Part shown: positions 16,761-26,381 of the stretch, piece after piece
How the letters are laid out: each line of letters opens with the position of its first letter
Position numbering within the stretch: position 1 is the first letter of the stretch
Notes under the pieces: model-generated
Databases searched by the model: none
Told to the model about the DNA's origin: nothing
The model's input: only the letters and a program-made list of their open reading frames with translations
Origin: Nitrospirota bacterium
GTDB taxonomy: Bacteria > Nitrospirota > Thermodesulfovibrionia > Thermodesulfovibrionales > Magnetobacteriaceae
Assembly: GCA_015233015.1 (NCBI GenBank)
Contig: JADFYO010000025.1
Location: forward strand, 1 to 45,032
DNA: 45,032 bases
Reading direction: 5' to 3'
Position numbers and translations under genes: made by a program

Positions 16761-17246
16761 ATGATAATCGGCAGAATTGTAAAACCGTGGGGCGTAGGAG
16801 GAGAGGTCAAGGCAGTGCTGTTGGATTGCACTGAGGAGACATTTGCGCCTGTCAGAGATGTCGTACTCTCCGGCGGCGCCGCGCTTAACATCACATCAAA
16901 AAAATTCCGGCCCGGCTGCGTAATCCTGAAATTTGACGGTATAGATACGCCGGAAGACGCCGTCCTTTACAACGGTATGTCAATGGAGGCCGAGGGGGTT
17001 GAACTCCCACCTCTTGAGGAAGGCCAATACTATAAACACGATATAATCGGCCTTGACATCATTGCCGCTTCAGGAGAGACGCTTGGCAAAATATCCGAGG
17101 TCTTATCATTCCCCGCAAACGATGTCTATGTAATGGACTACGCCGGAAAGGAATGTCTGATACCGGCAATAGCCGACATAATAAAAGAAATAAATATAGA
17201 CAGCGGTTATATAAAAATAGAGGTCATGGAGGGGCTTTTCGGATGA
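16761..17246 (+). CDS. rimM: Ribosome maturation factor RimM
   Basis: RimM assists assembly of the 30S head by binding uS19. The protein has 161 residues. The N-terminal RimM barrel begins IIGRIVKPWGVGGEVKA, and the C-terminal PRC-barrel includes YYKHDIIGLDI, GKISEVLSFPANDVYV and the closing ECLIPAI. I start it at ATG 16761, with AAGGA just upstream, although the frame is open to 16725; the upstream residues are not RimM-like. Its stop overlaps the trmD start by ATGA, so translation is probably coupled. Confidence 0.95.
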   Translation: MIIGRIVKPWGVGGEVKAVLLDCTEETFAPVRDVVLSGGAALNITSKKFRPGCVILKFDGIDTPEDAVLYNGMSMEAEGVELPPLEEGQYYKHDIIGLDIIAASGETLGKISEVLSFPANDVYVMDYAGKECLIPAIADIIKEINIDSGYIKIEVMEGLFG

Positions 17247-17974
17247 GATTCGATGTCCTTACGATTTTCCCGGGGATGATTGACTTCTACATCTCAGAAA
17301 GCATTATTAAAAGGGCTGTCGAGCGCAATATTATAGAAGTGGAGATTACAAATATACGCGACTTCGCATCCGATAAACATTTAACCGTGGATGATTATCC
17401 ATTTGGCGGCGGCCCGGGAATGGTAATGAAGATTGAGCCGCTTTATAATGCCTTAGCCCATATAAATGGCCATAACAAGCACACGATACTGCTGTCGCCG
17501 GAGGGCAGTGTGTTTAACCAGGACAAGGCACACGAGCTGTCGCAAAAAAAAGACGGCATTGTTCTTATATGCGGCAGGTACGAGGGTGTGGACGAAAGGA
17601 TAAATCTGTCGGTGGATGAGGAAATCTCCATAGGGGATTTCATATTGACTGGCGGCGAGCTGCCCGCTTTGGTTATAATAGACGCGGTGGCGAGGCTGCT
17701 GCCAGGCGTGCTGGGTGATGAGCGGTCAAGCATGGAGGAGTCTTTTACTATGACAAGCGGGCTTCTGGATTATCCCCATTTCACACGCCCTGCCGAGTTT
17801 ATGGGTATGAGGGTGCCGGAGGTCCTGATGTGCGGCAACCATAAGGAGATATCAAAATGGCGAAGACGCGAGTCACTGAAGAGGACGATGCTGAAAAGGC
17901 CTGAATTAATAGACGAAACAAAACTGACCGAAGATGACTATAAAATCATGGAACAACTCAAGGAGGAAGTATGA
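17243..17974 (+). CDS. trmD: tRNA (guanine-N1)-methyltransferase TrmD
   Basis: TrmD methylates G37 of tRNAs that read CNN codons, using S-adenosylmethionine in its knotted SPOUT fold. The protein has 243 residues, starting [13 protein letters not shown]. The SAM-binding segments are [13 protein letters not shown] and [20 protein letters not shown] (deep trefoil knot). The C-terminal domain contains [12 protein letters not shown] and [11 protein letters not shown]. The ATG overlaps the rimM stop and has a strong purine-rich Shine-Dalgarno sequence inside rimM (GGAGGGG). The frame extends upstream, but only through rimM. Confidence 0.97.
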   Translation: MRFDVLTIFPGMIDFYISESIIKRAVERNIIEVEITNIRDFASDKHLTVDDYPFGGGPGMVMKIEPLYNALAHINGHNKHTILLSPEGSVFNQDKAHELSQKKDGIVLICGRYEGVDERINLSVDEEISIGDFILTGGELPALVIIDAVARLLPGVLGDERSSMEESFTMTSGLLDYPHFTRPAEFMGMRVPEVLMCGNHKEISKWRRRESLKRTMLKRPELIDETKLTEDDYKIMEQLKEEV

Positions 17975-18333
17975 ACTTAGTAACGGCACTCGAGGAAAAT
18001 TTCAGAAAGGAAATCCCTGTGTTTAACATAGGCGACACCATTAAGGTACATGTGCGTGTCGTAGAAGGCGACAAAGAGAGGATACAGCCTTACGAGGGTA
18101 TCGTAATAGCCCGGAAGGGAGCCGGTGTGCGCGAAATGGTTACCGTAAGGAAGATGTCTTTTGGCGTTGGTGTGGAGAGGATTTTCCCGCTTCATTCACC
18201 TATAATCAAACATATCGATGTCGTAAGAAGAGGCGATGTCAGAAAGGCCAAGCTCTACTATATAAGACATAAAAAAGGCAAGGACGCTAAAATTAAGGAA
18301 AAGGCGCGCGAAATCAAAAAAACTGTGGTATGA
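17971..18333 (+). CDS. rplS: 50S ribosomal protein L19
   Basis: This 120-residue protein matches bL19: [33 protein letters not shown], then [16 protein letters not shown] and the basic C-terminal tail. It overlaps trmD by four bases and rnhB by four bases, so the run is tightly coupled. GGAGG lies eight bases before the ATG, inside trmD. Confidence 0.97.
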   Translation: MNLVTALEENFRKEIPVFNIGDTIKVHVRVVEGDKERIQPYEGIVIARKGAGVREMVTVRKMSFGVGVERIFPLHSPIIKHIDVVRRGDVRKAKLYYIRHKKGKDAKIKEKAREIKKTVV

Positions 18334-18947
18334 AGGCGCTCTATGCCTTCGACGACAAATATCGAAAGGCTGGATTTAAGATAATCGCAGGGATAGACGA
18401 GGCCGGAAGGGGTCCTCTGGCAGGGCCTGTTGTTGCCGCGGCCGTCGCTCTCAACCCTGCCGTTGAAATCGATGGTATAAACGACTCAAAAAAACTCACG
18501 GCGGCCAAAAGGAAATCCCTTTTCTACGAAATATTGTATAGCGCCCTCTATATTGGCGTCGGGGTAGTTGACGCAGACGAGATAGACAGGATTAATATTT
18601 TAAACGCGACAAGGCTTGCCATGTCAGCCGCCTTTTCAGACCTGGGCGTATGGCCGGACATCCTGCTCATAGACGCCCTTAAACTCCCCGCCGTTGCCTG
18701 TGAACAAGTCCCTATCATAAAGGGAGACGCTAAGAGTGCCTCTATTGCCGCAGCCTCGATTATAGCAAAACATCTGCGTGATTCCATTATGTCTCTGTTT
18801 CACTATAAGTATCCCCGTTACAACTTCCTCGCCCACAAGGGATATGGCACTAAGGAACACATAGAAAATATCAATGTCCACGGCCCGTGCGAGATACACA
18901 GAAAGACCTTTGCACCGGTCTCAGTTCTGAAACTAAGGTTTCAGTGA
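18330..18947 (+). CDS. rnhB: Ribonuclease HII
   Basis: RNase HII removes ribonucleotides from DNA-RNA hybrids. The protein has 205 residues. The catalytic Asp-Glu pair is in [13 protein letters not shown] (Asp23, Glu24), with a further Asp in [10 protein letters not shown] and the [20 protein letters not shown] helix. The ending YGTKEH and HRKTFAPV is typical. The start overlaps the rplS stop (ATGA). A 7-bp hairpin (CTGAAAC/GTTTCAG, 18927-18944) spans the end of the gene but has only a weak T-rich sequence after it. Confidence 0.96.
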   Translation: MKALYAFDDKYRKAGFKIIAGIDEAGRGPLAGPVVAAAVALNPAVEIDGINDSKKLTAAKRKSLFYEILYSALYIGVGVVDADEIDRINILNATRLAMSAAFSDLGVWPDILLIDALKLPAVACEQVPIIKGDAKSASIAAASIIAKHLRDSIMSLFHYKYPRYNFLAHKGYGTKEHIENINVHGPCEIHRKTFAPVSVLKLRFQ

Positions 18948-18956
18948 GTTTTCAGT

Positions 18957-20237
18957 ATGTTATCGCACCGGATTACTTTAGTGAATCTGATTATATATTC
19001 ACTGGCTGCATTGGCGGTGGGATTTTATTATCTCACCGTAATAAGATACGGCAGCAATATTCCAATTGCGGACGATTTCGACGCCGTACTTGATTTTCTT
19101 AATAATTTTCTCGAGGTTTCGTCTATTCATGACAAAATTGCCCTGATTTTCTCTCAGCACAACGAACACAGGATTGTCTTCACAAGGCTTATCGTTGTGG
19201 CTCAGTATTATCTGCTGAACACAGTTAACTTCAAGGTTCTCATAATGATTGGCAATATAGGACTGATTGGAATTTTAATAGTTATTTTCCTGTCGTATAA
19301 TAAACGCAGCCTAATCTGGTTCGTCCCTGTCGTGTTTATACTGTTTGAGCCTCAGTACTTCGGCGCGATTTTTTTTGCTATGGGGACAATACAGAACTTC
19401 TATGTGCTCTTGTTTGCGTTTTTATCGCTCTATTTTCTGACCAGAGACGGCTCTCTGAATTTTATAACTGCGGCAGTCTTTGCTGTCATGGCAACATTTA
19501 CAAGCGGCAACGGCATCTTGTGCTTTATTGCCGGGGCGCTAGTGCTGCTCATTCAGAAGAGGTTCAGATTTCTGGCCGTATGGCTTTCAGTAATGTCCTT
19601 AAATATCATTATTTATCTTTATGGGTATGTCCCACCGGCAGACCATCCCAATATGCTCAGAACATTACTAACTCAACCCGGCACAGCGGTCATATATTTT
19701 ATCGTACTCCTTGGCACCGTAGTTTATTTACCGTTTAAAATGGATAACGCAGAGATTTTCTCACCCGCACTATTCATACCAATAGGTATGGGGGTCTTGT
19801 TGAGCGTAGTTTTTATTTATCTGACGATAAAGAAATATTATCTTAAAAATACCGCCATTTATTCGTTCATTGTCTTTATATTATTGTCCGAAGTGCTCAC
19901 CGCAGCGGGCAGAAGCGGATTTGGCGTTGCCAATGCCCTGTCCACAAGATATGCAATAATGTCGGTGCTGCTTGTGATTTTCGCATACATCGCCCTAATC
20001 GAGACGATAGACGGCGAAACTATACACAGATATTTTCATCTGGTTTTAGTAGCTGCAATTTCATTCAACATACTCGCATTTTACATAAATTACGACAAAA
20101 TAATAACCTTGCATCAATCAGTTGAACAAGGTCTCATTTATTTTCAGAAATATAACAGGGGCTTAGTCTATCCAAACCAGGAAAAGGCCGGCAGGATACT
20201 GATACGCTCCATAAACAAGGGATATTACCGGCTTTAA
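18957..20237 (+). CDS. Polytopic membrane protein, possibly GT-C glycosyltransferase-like
   Basis: The protein has 426 residues with roughly ten hydrophobic helices. After the first helix comes a loop with PIADDFDAVLDFL and then SQHNEHRIVFTRL. An acidic Asp-Asp motif in the first extracytoplasmic loop is the hallmark of GT-C glycosyltransferases, which use polyprenyl-phosphate sugars. The resemblance is limited, and I do not recognise a named family. It starts nine bases after rnhB and may be read through from the ribosomal run. No other cell-envelope sugar gene is nearby. The C-terminal ~50 residues are soluble. Confidence 0.6.
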   Translation: MLSHRITLVNLIIYSLAALAVGFYYLTVIRYGSNIPIADDFDAVLDFLNNFLEVSSIHDKIALIFSQHNEHRIVFTRLIVVAQYYLLNTVNFKVLIMIGNIGLIGILIVIFLSYNKRSLIWFVPVVFILFEPQYFGAIFFAMGTIQNFYVLLFAFLSLYFLTRDGSLNFITAAVFAVMATFTSGNGILCFIAGALVLLIQKRFRFLAVWLSVMSLNIIIYLYGYVPPADHPNMLRTLLTQPGTAVIYFIVLLGTVVYLPFKMDNAEIFSPALFIPIGMGVLLSVVFIYLTIKKYYLKNTAIYSFIVFILLSEVLTAAGRSGFGVANALSTRYAIMSVLLVIFAYIALIETIDGETIHRYFHLVLVAAISFNILAFYINYDKIITLHQSVEQGLIYFQKYNRGLVYPNQEKAGRILIRSINKGYYRL

Positions 20238-20244
20238 TACAGGC

Positions 20245-21018
20245 CTAGTCCGATAACTCTAACGCTATCTTATCGCCCGACCTTGTTACTGCCTGCACAT
20301 TACGGCTGGCGCTTCCCTGTTTGACAAAAAGCTCAAGATAGCCGTCGCTGTTGATAAGGGCATGGAGGTGTCCGTCTATGCCCTGAGTGTAACTTTCTTT
20401 AAGCGGGACAAGGCGGCCGTTTAATTTGAAGCCGCAGCCGGTGATAAACGCCGCGGTGATATTCGTTATAATATTTCCAAATCTGTCAATGTAGAGGACT
20501 TCCCCTGTTATAGTGTTATCGCCGGTTCTTGACGGAGGTGTTATATCAAAGGACTGATAGTCGCCGATAGGCAGCCCAACCTCTTCAAGGCGAAGCCCCT
20601 TTGAAATCAGCGCCGCCGTGGGGGCAAACACATCGCGGCCATGAAAGGTTGCTCCGGTAGGGTTGCGATAGCAGCGCGTGTCTGTGATGTGATAGACCGT
20701 GGTCTTGTTTTCGGCATATATCAAGCTGAAAATGCCGTTGTCCGGCCCTATAAGGATATACTTGCCGGTATCGACGGCAATGGCGCGCCGGCTTGACCCT
20801 ACGCCGGGGTCAACGACGGCTATATGAATCGTCCCGTCAGGAAAATACTTATAGCTCATCCCAAGCGCAACCGCCCCATGCCTTATGTTATATGGCTCTA
20901 TCGAGTGCGTTATATCGACTATTGTGATTTCCGGGTTAATCGACAGCATCACGCCCTTCATCTGGGCTATAAATGTATCGGCGAGGCCAAAGTCAGTCAG
21001 CAGCGTGGCAGTTAACAT
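20245..21018 (-). CDS. SAM hydroxide adenosyltransferase (SAM hydrolase, DUF62)
   Basis: The protein has 257 residues of the fluorinase/chlorinase-like family. It begins [18 protein letters not shown], followed by [15 protein letters not shown], the [14 protein letters not shown] segment and GPDNGIFSL. These are the substrate-binding and Asp-x-Arg-His-region signatures of S-adenosylmethionine hydrolases, which yield adenosine and methionine. The halogenase-specific loop cannot be judged by eye, but the context is ordinary housekeeping. It overlaps pyrD at its start and is the last gene of the greA-pyrK-pyrD run. Confidence 0.9.
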   Translation of the reverse strand: MLTATLLTDFGLADTFIAQMKGVMLSINPEITIVDITHSIEPYNIRHGAVALGMSYKYFPDGTIHIAVVDPGVGSSRRAIAVDTGKYILIGPDNGIFSLIYAENKTTVYHITDTRCYRNPTGATFHGRDVFAPTAALISKGLRLEEVGLPIGDYQSFDITPPSRTGDNTITGEVLYIDRFGNIITNITAAFITGCGFKLNGRLVPLKESYTQGIDGHLHALINSDGYLELFVKQGSASRNVQAVTRSGDKIALELSD

Positions 21019-21920
21019 ATAACACCTCCTACCAGTGAATTTATGTCGTCTATGCGGTTTCTTGTCATATATTCTTTGATGCCTTGAAGAACTTCGACAG
21101 ACGCCGCGGGGTTTACAAAATTCGCCGTCCCAACGGCAACGGCAGACGCCCCGGCAAGAATAAATTCAATCGCGTCGCCTCCCGTCATAATCCCTCCCAT
21201 GCCGATTATAGGCACCTTTACAGCCTTTGCCGCCTGATACACCATGCGCACGGCAACCGGTCTTATAGCCGGCCCCGACAGTCCCCCGACTATATTACTA
21301 AGCCGTGGGCGGCGTGTCTCTATATCTATAGCCATGCCGGTTATCGTGTTGATGACAGACAGGGCGTCCGCACCGCCGTCAACCGCCGCCTTTGCCATAT
21401 CTGCTATGGAGGTTACGTTTGGGGAGAGTTTTACTATTAATGGCAGTTTAGTTGCCTTCCTTGCAGCCGCCACCACCTTTTCAGTTAGTGCGGGGTCAGT
21501 TCCAAAGGCAATCCATCCGGCCTGTTTATTTGGGCAGGAGATGTTCATCTCGAGGGCGTGAATGCCGTCTGCGGCGCTCAACGCGGCGGCGGCCTCCACG
21601 TATTCTTCAATAGTATCGCCAAAAAAATTCGCTATTATCTTCGTATCGTATTTTCTGAGATCAGGGAGTTTATCGTTAATGAAGGCGTCGATGCCTATGT
21701 TTTGGAGGCCAATGGCGTTGAGCATCCCGCATGGGGTCTCCCATATGCGCCCGGGAGGGTTGCCCGCTGCCGGGTGCGGCGACAGTCCTTTCACCGTTAT
21801 CGCGCCAATCTGATTAAGATCAAGGAACTCCGCGTATTCCACCCCATAGCCAAACGTGCCGGAGGCCGTAACAATGGGGTTTTTCAGCCCAAGGCCGCCA
21901 ATGTTTACAGAGAGATTCAT
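21012..21920 (-). CDS. pyrD: Dihydroorotate dehydrogenase B, catalytic subunit
   Basis: This flavoenzyme oxidises dihydroorotate to orotate in pyrimidine synthesis. The protein has 302 residues. FMN-binding and substrate regions are visible: [31 protein letters not shown] (after a PPG), [10 protein letters not shown] with the class 1B catalytic Cys, PLIVKLSPN, and the closing [29 protein letters not shown]. Class 1B enzymes pair with PyrK to pass electrons to NAD+; pyrK ends eight bases upstream, which confirms the class. Confidence 0.97.
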   Translation of the reverse strand: MNLSVNIGGLGLKNPIVTASGTFGYGVEYAEFLDLNQIGAITVKGLSPHPAAGNPPGRIWETPCGMLNAIGLQNIGIDAFINDKLPDLRKYDTKIIANFFGDTIEEYVEAAAALSAADGIHALEMNISCPNKQAGWIAFGTDPALTEKVVAAARKATKLPLIVKLSPNVTSIADMAKAAVDGGADALSVINTITGMAIDIETRRPRLSNIVGGLSGPAIRPVAVRMVYQAAKAVKVPIIGMGGIMTGGDAIEFILAGASAVAVGTANFVNPAASVEVLQGIKEYMTRNRIDDINSLVGGVIC

Positions 21921-21927
21921 AACCGCC

Positions 21928-22722
21928 CTACCCGTCCCATATAATATCTTTAAGATTAAATACCGGCCCGTCCTTACACACCACCTTGAGGCCGTTTACA
22001 GTCTCAACAGCGCAGCCAAGGCATGTTCCTATGCCGCAGGCCATCGGAGTCTCAAGTGATACATGAACTTCTGCGTCGAGGTTCATTCTGACCATCGCTT
22101 TATACATGCCATGCGGTCCGCAGGCGTAAATCTTTATTTTGCCGGAGTAAGATTTTCTTAGTTGGGAAATATACCTTTCTAATAATTCCAAGACACTGCC
22201 CTTTTCCCCAATCGAGCCATCGTCACTTGCTATGTGATAATTACCTTCAGTGTATTTGAACCATTCAGTATCTGGTATCTGCTCCTTAGTTCTGATGCCA
22301 TAAAACAGCGATACACCATGATACACCTTAGTAAGTCCTAAAACAGATGCTATACCGATACCGCCAGCCACGACAAGGAGGTTCTCATCATCTTCGACAG
22401 CTGGAAAACCCCGTCCAAGCGGGCCGATGACACTTAACCGATTTCCCACTGCAAGGCGTTTCAGGATGTTCGTGCCCTTCCCTACTGCTCCTATTAAAAA
22501 CATCAATAAACCGTTTGGATATTTATCGTTAGGGGATATTATAAAATCAACGAAGCTAAATGGCCTCAAAAGCAATGGGTCAATGGCTTCCCCCGGTTTA
22601 AGCATAAAAAACTGCCCTATGACTGGTTCACAGATGGCAACATTGGGAGTAACTTGCAGAGCAAAATACCCATTGTCCATGTGTTCATTTCCAACAATTT
22701 CCGCTGAGAAAACCCTATTCAA
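21928..22722 (-). CDS. pyrK: Dihydroorotate dehydrogenase B, electron-transfer subunit
   Basis: PyrK carries FAD and a [2Fe-2S] cluster linking PyrD to NAD+. The protein has 264 residues. The N-terminal FAD domain includes [10 protein letters not shown]. The NAD-binding part has [16 protein letters not shown] and [12 protein letters not shown]. The C-terminal cluster ligands are the four Cys in [12 protein letters not shown] and KVVCKDG (about 229, 234, 237, 249). It overlaps greA upstream by eight bases and pyrD follows. Confidence 0.96.
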   Translation of the reverse strand: MNRVFSAEIVGNEHMDNGYFALQVTPNVAICEPVIGQFFMLKPGEAIDPLLLRPFSFVDFIISPNDKYPNGLLMFLIGAVGKGTNILKRLAVGNRLSVIGPLGRGFPAVEDDENLLVVAGGIGIASVLGLTKVYHGVSLFYGIRTKEQIPDTEWFKYTEGNYHIASDDGSIGEKGSVLELLERYISQLRKSYSGKIKIYACGPHGMYKAMVRMNLDAEVHVSLETPMACGIGTCLGCAVETVNGLKVVCKDGPVFNLKDIIWDG

Positions 22723-23188
22723 AAATAATTTCCATTACTTCGTAAGAAAAAGTTCTTGCTGGGGCCTTGATTATAGCCTCATCGCCGACAACCTTCCCCA
22801 GGAGGGCCTTGCCTACTGGTGAGGATACGGATATCTTGCCGGTCTTGACGTCGGCCTCGTCAGCGCCTACGAGGAAGAATACCTTCTCTTCGTCGGTATC
22901 GAGGTCAAAGACTTTGACCTTCGCGCCAAAGGAGATCTTGCCGCTCTTTATTTTAGACGGGTCTATGACCTGAGCCATAGAGATTTTTGACTTGAGTTCT
23001 GCTATCCTGCCCTCGAGGAACGATTGTTTTTCTTTAGCTGCCGTGTACTCGGCGTTTTCTGACAGGTCGCCGTGCGCCCTGGCGGTGGCAATATCCTTAA
23101 TATTTTTTGGGCGTTCCTCTTTTAGGAGTCTGTCAAGTTCCTCACTTAGCTTCTTAAAACCATCCGGCGTCATCGGAACTCTTTCCAT
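22715..23188 (-). CDS. greA: Transcription elongation factor GreA
   Basis: GreA rescues backtracked RNA polymerase by stimulating transcript cleavage. The protein has 157 residues. The N-terminal coiled coil begins MERVPMTPDGFKKLSEELDRLL and has the acidic tip (ARAHGDLSENAEYTAAKE) with Asp and Glu that act in the polymerase active site. The C-terminal FKBP-like domain contains KISVSSPVGKALLGKVVGDEA. I start it at ATG 23188 because GGGAGG lies upstream; the longer open frame to 23263 adds a non-homologous peptide. It heads the pyrimidine operon. Confidence 0.96.
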   Translation of the reverse strand: MERVPMTPDGFKKLSEELDRLLKEERPKNIKDIATARAHGDLSENAEYTAAKEKQSFLEGRIAELKSKISMAQVIDPSKIKSGKISFGAKVKVFDLDTDEEKVFFLVGADEADVKTGKISVSSPVGKALLGKVVGDEAIIKAPARTFSYEVMEIIFE

Positions 23189-23307
23189 TATAGCCTCCCG
23201 CGTATTAATTTTTTTCATTGGAGTTTGTGTATGTAATACTATATAACATAAGGCAGGGTTCAATCAAGCAAGCCGCCGGATATTGTCATGGAATTCGAGG
23301 CTGTCAG

Positions 23308-23580
23308 TTATTTTTTACGTCTTTGAAGCCTTCTATAAACTTCGCTGTCATTACGTTTACCAATGGTCACTATTTTCAGGATATCGTCGTCTGCTAAATA
23401 GATAATCCTATATTCGCCTGCGTCAACCCTCTTATATTGATTTCCTTTCAGGTTTTTGGAGTCATTGGGAAAGGGATCTTTCATAAGCTCAATTACTTTT
23501 TTGAGTATCTGGCGAAACTGCTTCGCGTCAAGTCTATCTAAAAATGCTACCGCATCATTAGTGAAGTCCAGCTTAAACAA
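23308..23580 (-). CDS. RelE-type mRNA interferase toxin
   Basis: The protein has 90 residues of the RelE/ParE fold: FTNDAVAFLDRLDAKQFRQILKKV (two helices), KNLKGNQYKRVDAGEYRIIY (strands with the Arg in the core) and the final ILKIVTIGKRNDSEVYRR. Basic residues placed for RNA cleavage are present. It overlaps the upstream antitoxin gene by eight bases, the usual order for type II modules of this class with the antitoxin first. It appears intact, unlike the remnant at 12073. Confidence 0.88.
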   Translation of the reverse strand: MFKLDFTNDAVAFLDRLDAKQFRQILKKVIELMKDPFPNDSKNLKGNQYKRVDAGEYRIIYLADDDILKIVTIGKRNDSEVYRRLQRRKK

Positions 23581-23767
23581 GCTTTTCCAAAAGAAATTCT
23601 ATCGATTTTTCATGACCGGCGTAACCGCTCTTTTCAGCCTCAAGCGCCTTTTCTATCCAGTACGCATCATCTTCAGCTCCATCCTCCTGCCGGAATTCCC
23701 CGGCCAACGGCCCGCTCTGTTTTTCACAAATCCTGCCGTCAAGGGTCTTAGTAGAATGCTTCGACAT
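23573..23767 (-). CDS. Antitoxin of the RelE-type module
   Basis: The protein has 64 residues. The N-terminus is basic and probably disordered, and residues ~28-64 form an acidic helix (DAYWIEKALEAEKSGYAGHEKSIEFLLEKL) of the kind that wraps RelE toxins. I do not recognise a DNA-binding domain in so short a protein. The start has an excellent Shine-Dalgarno sequence (AAGGAGG). Assignment rests mainly on its overlap with the toxin gene. Confidence 0.72.
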   Translation of the reverse strand: MSKHSTKTLDGRICEKQSGPLAGEFRQEDGAEDDAYWIEKALEAEKSGYAGHEKSIEFLLEKLV

Positions 23768-23856
23768 GAGTTGCCCTCCTTACCTCGCTGCTATGAAATA
23801 TTTTATCATATCCATCTGGTGTTTTACAAACGGCGGCTTTCTAAAAACCAGCCATC

Positions 23857-24303
23857 TTGACTAAGCTCCCGAATTCCATTATCATAAACATAACAGATAT
23901 GGAATTTATAGATTACAGCGATTTTTATTACCGGGAAAAGTTGAAGGAGCCGCCACCTCCGCAAAGAACGGGGAAATTCGTTCAGATCAGAAATGACACG
24001 GGCGGCGATTTTATCATCCTGTCACCTAAGGGTTTTAGTCCATATCACGCAGACATTTTAAGATTCTTTTGCGGGCAGAGGGGCATTGACGGCCTCTACA
24101 GCAGCGAACTCAAGTTTTTTGAAATATCAGACCCAACATGGCGCGTCACCGGCGGGGGCAAGTGGTCAATCGACGAAGGGCTGAAAACCCTCCGCCTCCA
24201 TGGTTACTCACAAGCGTACGGCAGCTTTATCACAAATGGACTTAAAGAGGGTTTGTCGAAAATTAATGACCTCGCAGGTTACGAAATAACGATTGAATCC
24301 TGA
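23857..24303 (+). CDS. Conserved-looking hypothetical protein
   Basis: I do not recognise this 148-residue soluble protein. Its central part, GKFVQIRNDTGGDFIILSPKG, is strand-rich. FEISDPTWRVTGGGKWSID and HGYSQAYGSF suggest a compact alpha/beta fold. An inner ATG at 23899 (MEFIDYSDFYYREKL) is an equally likely start; neither has a Shine-Dalgarno sequence. The stretch upstream of that ATG (23857-23898) may not be translated. No operon partner. Confidence 0.55.
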   Translation: MTKLPNSIIINITDMEFIDYSDFYYREKLKEPPPPQRTGKFVQIRNDTGGDFIILSPKGFSPYHADILRFFCGQRGIDGLYSSELKFFEISDPTWRVTGGGKWSIDEGLKTLRLHGYSQAYGSFITNGLKEGLSKINDLAGYEITIES

Positions 24304-24369
24304 GATTATTTGTATTTCAGTTGCAATATTTATCCAAATGTGATACCTTATAATTAAGGAGGAAACCCC

Positions 24370-25197
24370 ATGGAAACACTTAGACTGTTTATATCGAAAG
24401 CTGGCAGCAGACATATGACATACTTAAAGTTATTGTTGACAGTTTTGTTGGTAGTCTTTCCAGCAACGGCTTGGACGTTAAACGGCGCCGATGTGGCCAT
24501 ATACAACGATACCGCTTATCAGTCCGGCGGGGCATGGGCACCCGGACTTACGGCGATTAAGGCCGCTCTGACCTATTACGGATATACATATGAGGACATT
24601 ACTCCCGACCAACTCAACGCCGCAGTCAATCTTTCTTCCTTCTACAAGATGATAATATTCGGAGGTGGATGGGCCGGTGGATATAACACATATGTGACAA
24701 CTTCGGGATTTAACAATATCAGGAATTTTGTGAACGGCGGCGGCGGCTTCATGGGCATATGCGCAGGGGCATATTTCGCGTCAGATGTGACATTATGGCG
24801 GGAGCAGTTTCAAAGCTATACCTACCTCTATGATTACCCGCTTAACTTGTTCAGGGGTTACGGCATCGGCACTGTTTTTGAGATAATCGGGTGGAATGTC
24901 CCAACGGGCTGCACAACCGGCGTAACACAATCGGCCGCTATGACTACCGTAAAGATAGATACGTCAATCTTACCGGACGTTAGTCCAACTCTGAATATGT
25001 TATACTTCGGAGGGCCGTTTTTTATTCCTTATGACAATAGCCAGGGCATCACCGTGGTAGGCAGATACACTGGAGGCCCCGGTATCAATAACCAGTCCGC
25101 AATGATAATGTTTAACTACGGCAATGGAAAGGTGTTTCTGACAGGCCCACACCCGGAGGTTTCGTTCTATAATTGTAACCTGTGGTATGATTCCTAA
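24370..25197 (+). CDS. Secreted BPL_N / glutamine amidotransferase-like protein, stop codon in the tail
   Basis: The protein has 275 residues with a signal sequence (YLKLLLTVLLVVFPATAW, cleaved near residue 35). The mature part has the class I amidotransferase-like fold of the BPL_N family: VAIYNDTAY, KMIIFGGGWAGGYN, then the nucleophile elbow GGGFMGICAGAYFAS with Cys, and near the end KVFLTGPHPEVS. The reaction is unknown. The sequence stops at LWYDS, where relatives continue into a last helix. Reading past the TAA in the same frame gives TWQLLHSVVKKLIGK and a second stop at 25243-25245, which looks like that missing helix. It has a good Shine-Dalgarno sequence (GGAGG). Confidence 0.75.
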   Translation: METLRLFISKAGSRHMTYLKLLLTVLLVVFPATAWTLNGADVAIYNDTAYQSGGAWAPGLTAIKAALTYYGYTYEDITPDQLNAAVNLSSFYKMIIFGGGWAGGYNTYVTTSGFNNIRNFVNGGGGFMGICAGAYFASDVTLWREQFQSYTYLYDYPLNLFRGYGIGTVFEIIGWNVPTGCTTGVTQSAAMTTVKIDTSILPDVSPTLNMLYFGGPFFIPYDNSQGITVVGRYTGGPGINNQSAMIMFNYGNGKVFLTGPHPEVSFYNCNLWYDS

Positions 25198-25228
25198 ACA
25201 TGGCAGCTCCTTCATAGCGTGGTTAAAA

Positions 25229-25262
25229 AACTCATTGGGAAATGAGTTCAGTAAGTTTTTTA
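25229..25262 (+). terminator. Hairpin terminator candidate after the BPL_N gene
   Basis: AACTCATT (25229-25236) and AATGAGTT (25241-25248) form a perfect 8-bp stem with a GGGA loop. A run of T follows six bases later (25255-25262). It overlaps the presumed original 3' end of the BPL_N gene. Confidence 0.45.
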
Positions 25263-25356
25263 AGCTGCCCGCAGAGACCTGGTCATAGGATATCGAGGCC
25301 ACGGCTGCTATTTATAAGCGGGTTATAACTATTTTAAAAAAACTTATTCTTTACTC

Positions 25357-25386
25357 TTGACACGAACGCCCGATTGCTGGTATAAA
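25357..25386 (+). promoter_or_regulatory. ilvE promoter with +1 at the start codon
   Basis: TTGACA (25357-25362), an 18-base spacer and TATAAA (25381-25386). The predicted +1 is 25393, exactly the G of the GTG start. The open frame runs through the promoter, so a TTG at 25357 may be mis-called as the start. Confidence 0.65.
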
Positions 25387-25392
25387 AGATGT

Positions 25393-26310
25393 GTGATTGA
25401 AAAGACTGAAAAAATATGGATGGACGGCGAGTTTGTCAACTGGGAGGACGCTACAGTTCATGTAATGACCCACACGCTGCATTACGGACTTGGCGTTTTT
25501 GAAGGCATTCGCAGTTATCAAACTGATACCGGCCCGGCGGTATTCAGGCTCATAGAGCATGTGGACAGGTTGTTTGACTCAGCGCATATCTTTCAGATTG
25601 ATATACCTTTTACAAGAGAGCAAATAGTCAGCGCAGTTTTAGATTGTATAAAGATAAATAAGCTCGAAGAATGCTATATCCGCCCTTTTGTCTATATCGG
25701 ATACGGGATGATTGGCTTATATCCTAAGGGCAACCCGATAAAGGTAGCCATCGCCGCATACCCATGGGGGGCTTCATATCTTGGCAAAGACGCCATTCCA
25801 AACGGCATTGCCGTTAAGGTCTCGTCATTTATCAGAAATCACGTAAACTCTAATATGTCCCGCGGCAAGGTATCCGGATATTACATAAATTCACAGCTGG
25901 CCAAAAAAGAGGCAATCACGCTGGGATTTGCAGAGGCGCTGATGCTGGATGCGGACGGTTATGTCGCCGAAGGCTCAGGTGAAAACATCTTCATCGTAAG
26001 AAATGGAAAACTAAAAACAACTCCGCTAACCTCCATCCTTGAAGGTATTACCAGAGACAGCATTATTAAAATAGCTGCCGACAGCGGGTTAGAAGTTAAT
26101 GAGACTAGGTTTACCAGAGATGAACTATACATTTCTGACGAGGCATTTTTCACCGGCACCGCCGCAGAAATAACGCCAATTGTTGAAGTGGACAATCGTA
26201 AGATTGGAGACGGCAAGCCTGGCGCGATAACCAGAAAGCTGCAATCAATATTCTTTGACACTGTCCACGGTAAGGTTGACAAGTACAGTGGCTGGCTTAC
26301 GTATCTTTAA
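25393..26310 (+). CDS. ilvE: Branched-chain amino acid aminotransferase
   Basis: This PLP enzyme performs the last step of leucine, isoleucine and valine synthesis. The protein has 305 residues from GTG 25393 ([19 protein letters not shown]). Fold-type IV signatures are present: [17 protein letters not shown], the PLP Lys in RGKVSGYY (residue 159), and [18 protein letters not shown], then [15 protein letters not shown] prefer this start because a strong promoter lies directly upstream and the family begins here. There is no Shine-Dalgarno sequence. A D-amino-acid or aminodeoxychorismate activity is less likely given the length and motifs. Confidence 0.95.
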   Translation: MIEKTEKIWMDGEFVNWEDATVHVMTHTLHYGLGVFEGIRSYQTDTGPAVFRLIEHVDRLFDSAHIFQIDIPFTREQIVSAVLDCIKINKLEECYIRPFVYIGYGMIGLYPKGNPIKVAIAAYPWGASYLGKDAIPNGIAVKVSSFIRNHVNSNMSRGKVSGYYINSQLAKKEAITLGFAEALMLDADGYVAEGSGENIFIVRNGKLKTTPLTSILEGITRDSIIKIAADSGLEVNETRFTRDELYISDEAFFTGTAAEITPIVEVDNRKIGDGKPGAITRKLQSIFFDTVHGKVDKYSGWLTYL

Positions 26311-26338
26311 AACTCCGGCCGCATTTAAAACTCCGGCC
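26306..26338. repeat. 15-bp direct repeat straddling the ilvE stop
   Basis: TTTAAAACTCCGGCC occurs at 26306-26320 and again at 26324-26338, an 18-base period. The first copy contains the ilvE TAA stop codon. Confidence 0.75.
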
Positions 26339-26381
26339 TCTGATTTCAGTGCTTACATTTTCAGCGTATAATCTCTGCTTA

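Noticed and set aside
21084-21944. Three plus-strand open frames opposite pyrD
   Set aside because: They are all antisense to a conserved pyrD and have no ribosome-binding site or family resemblance.
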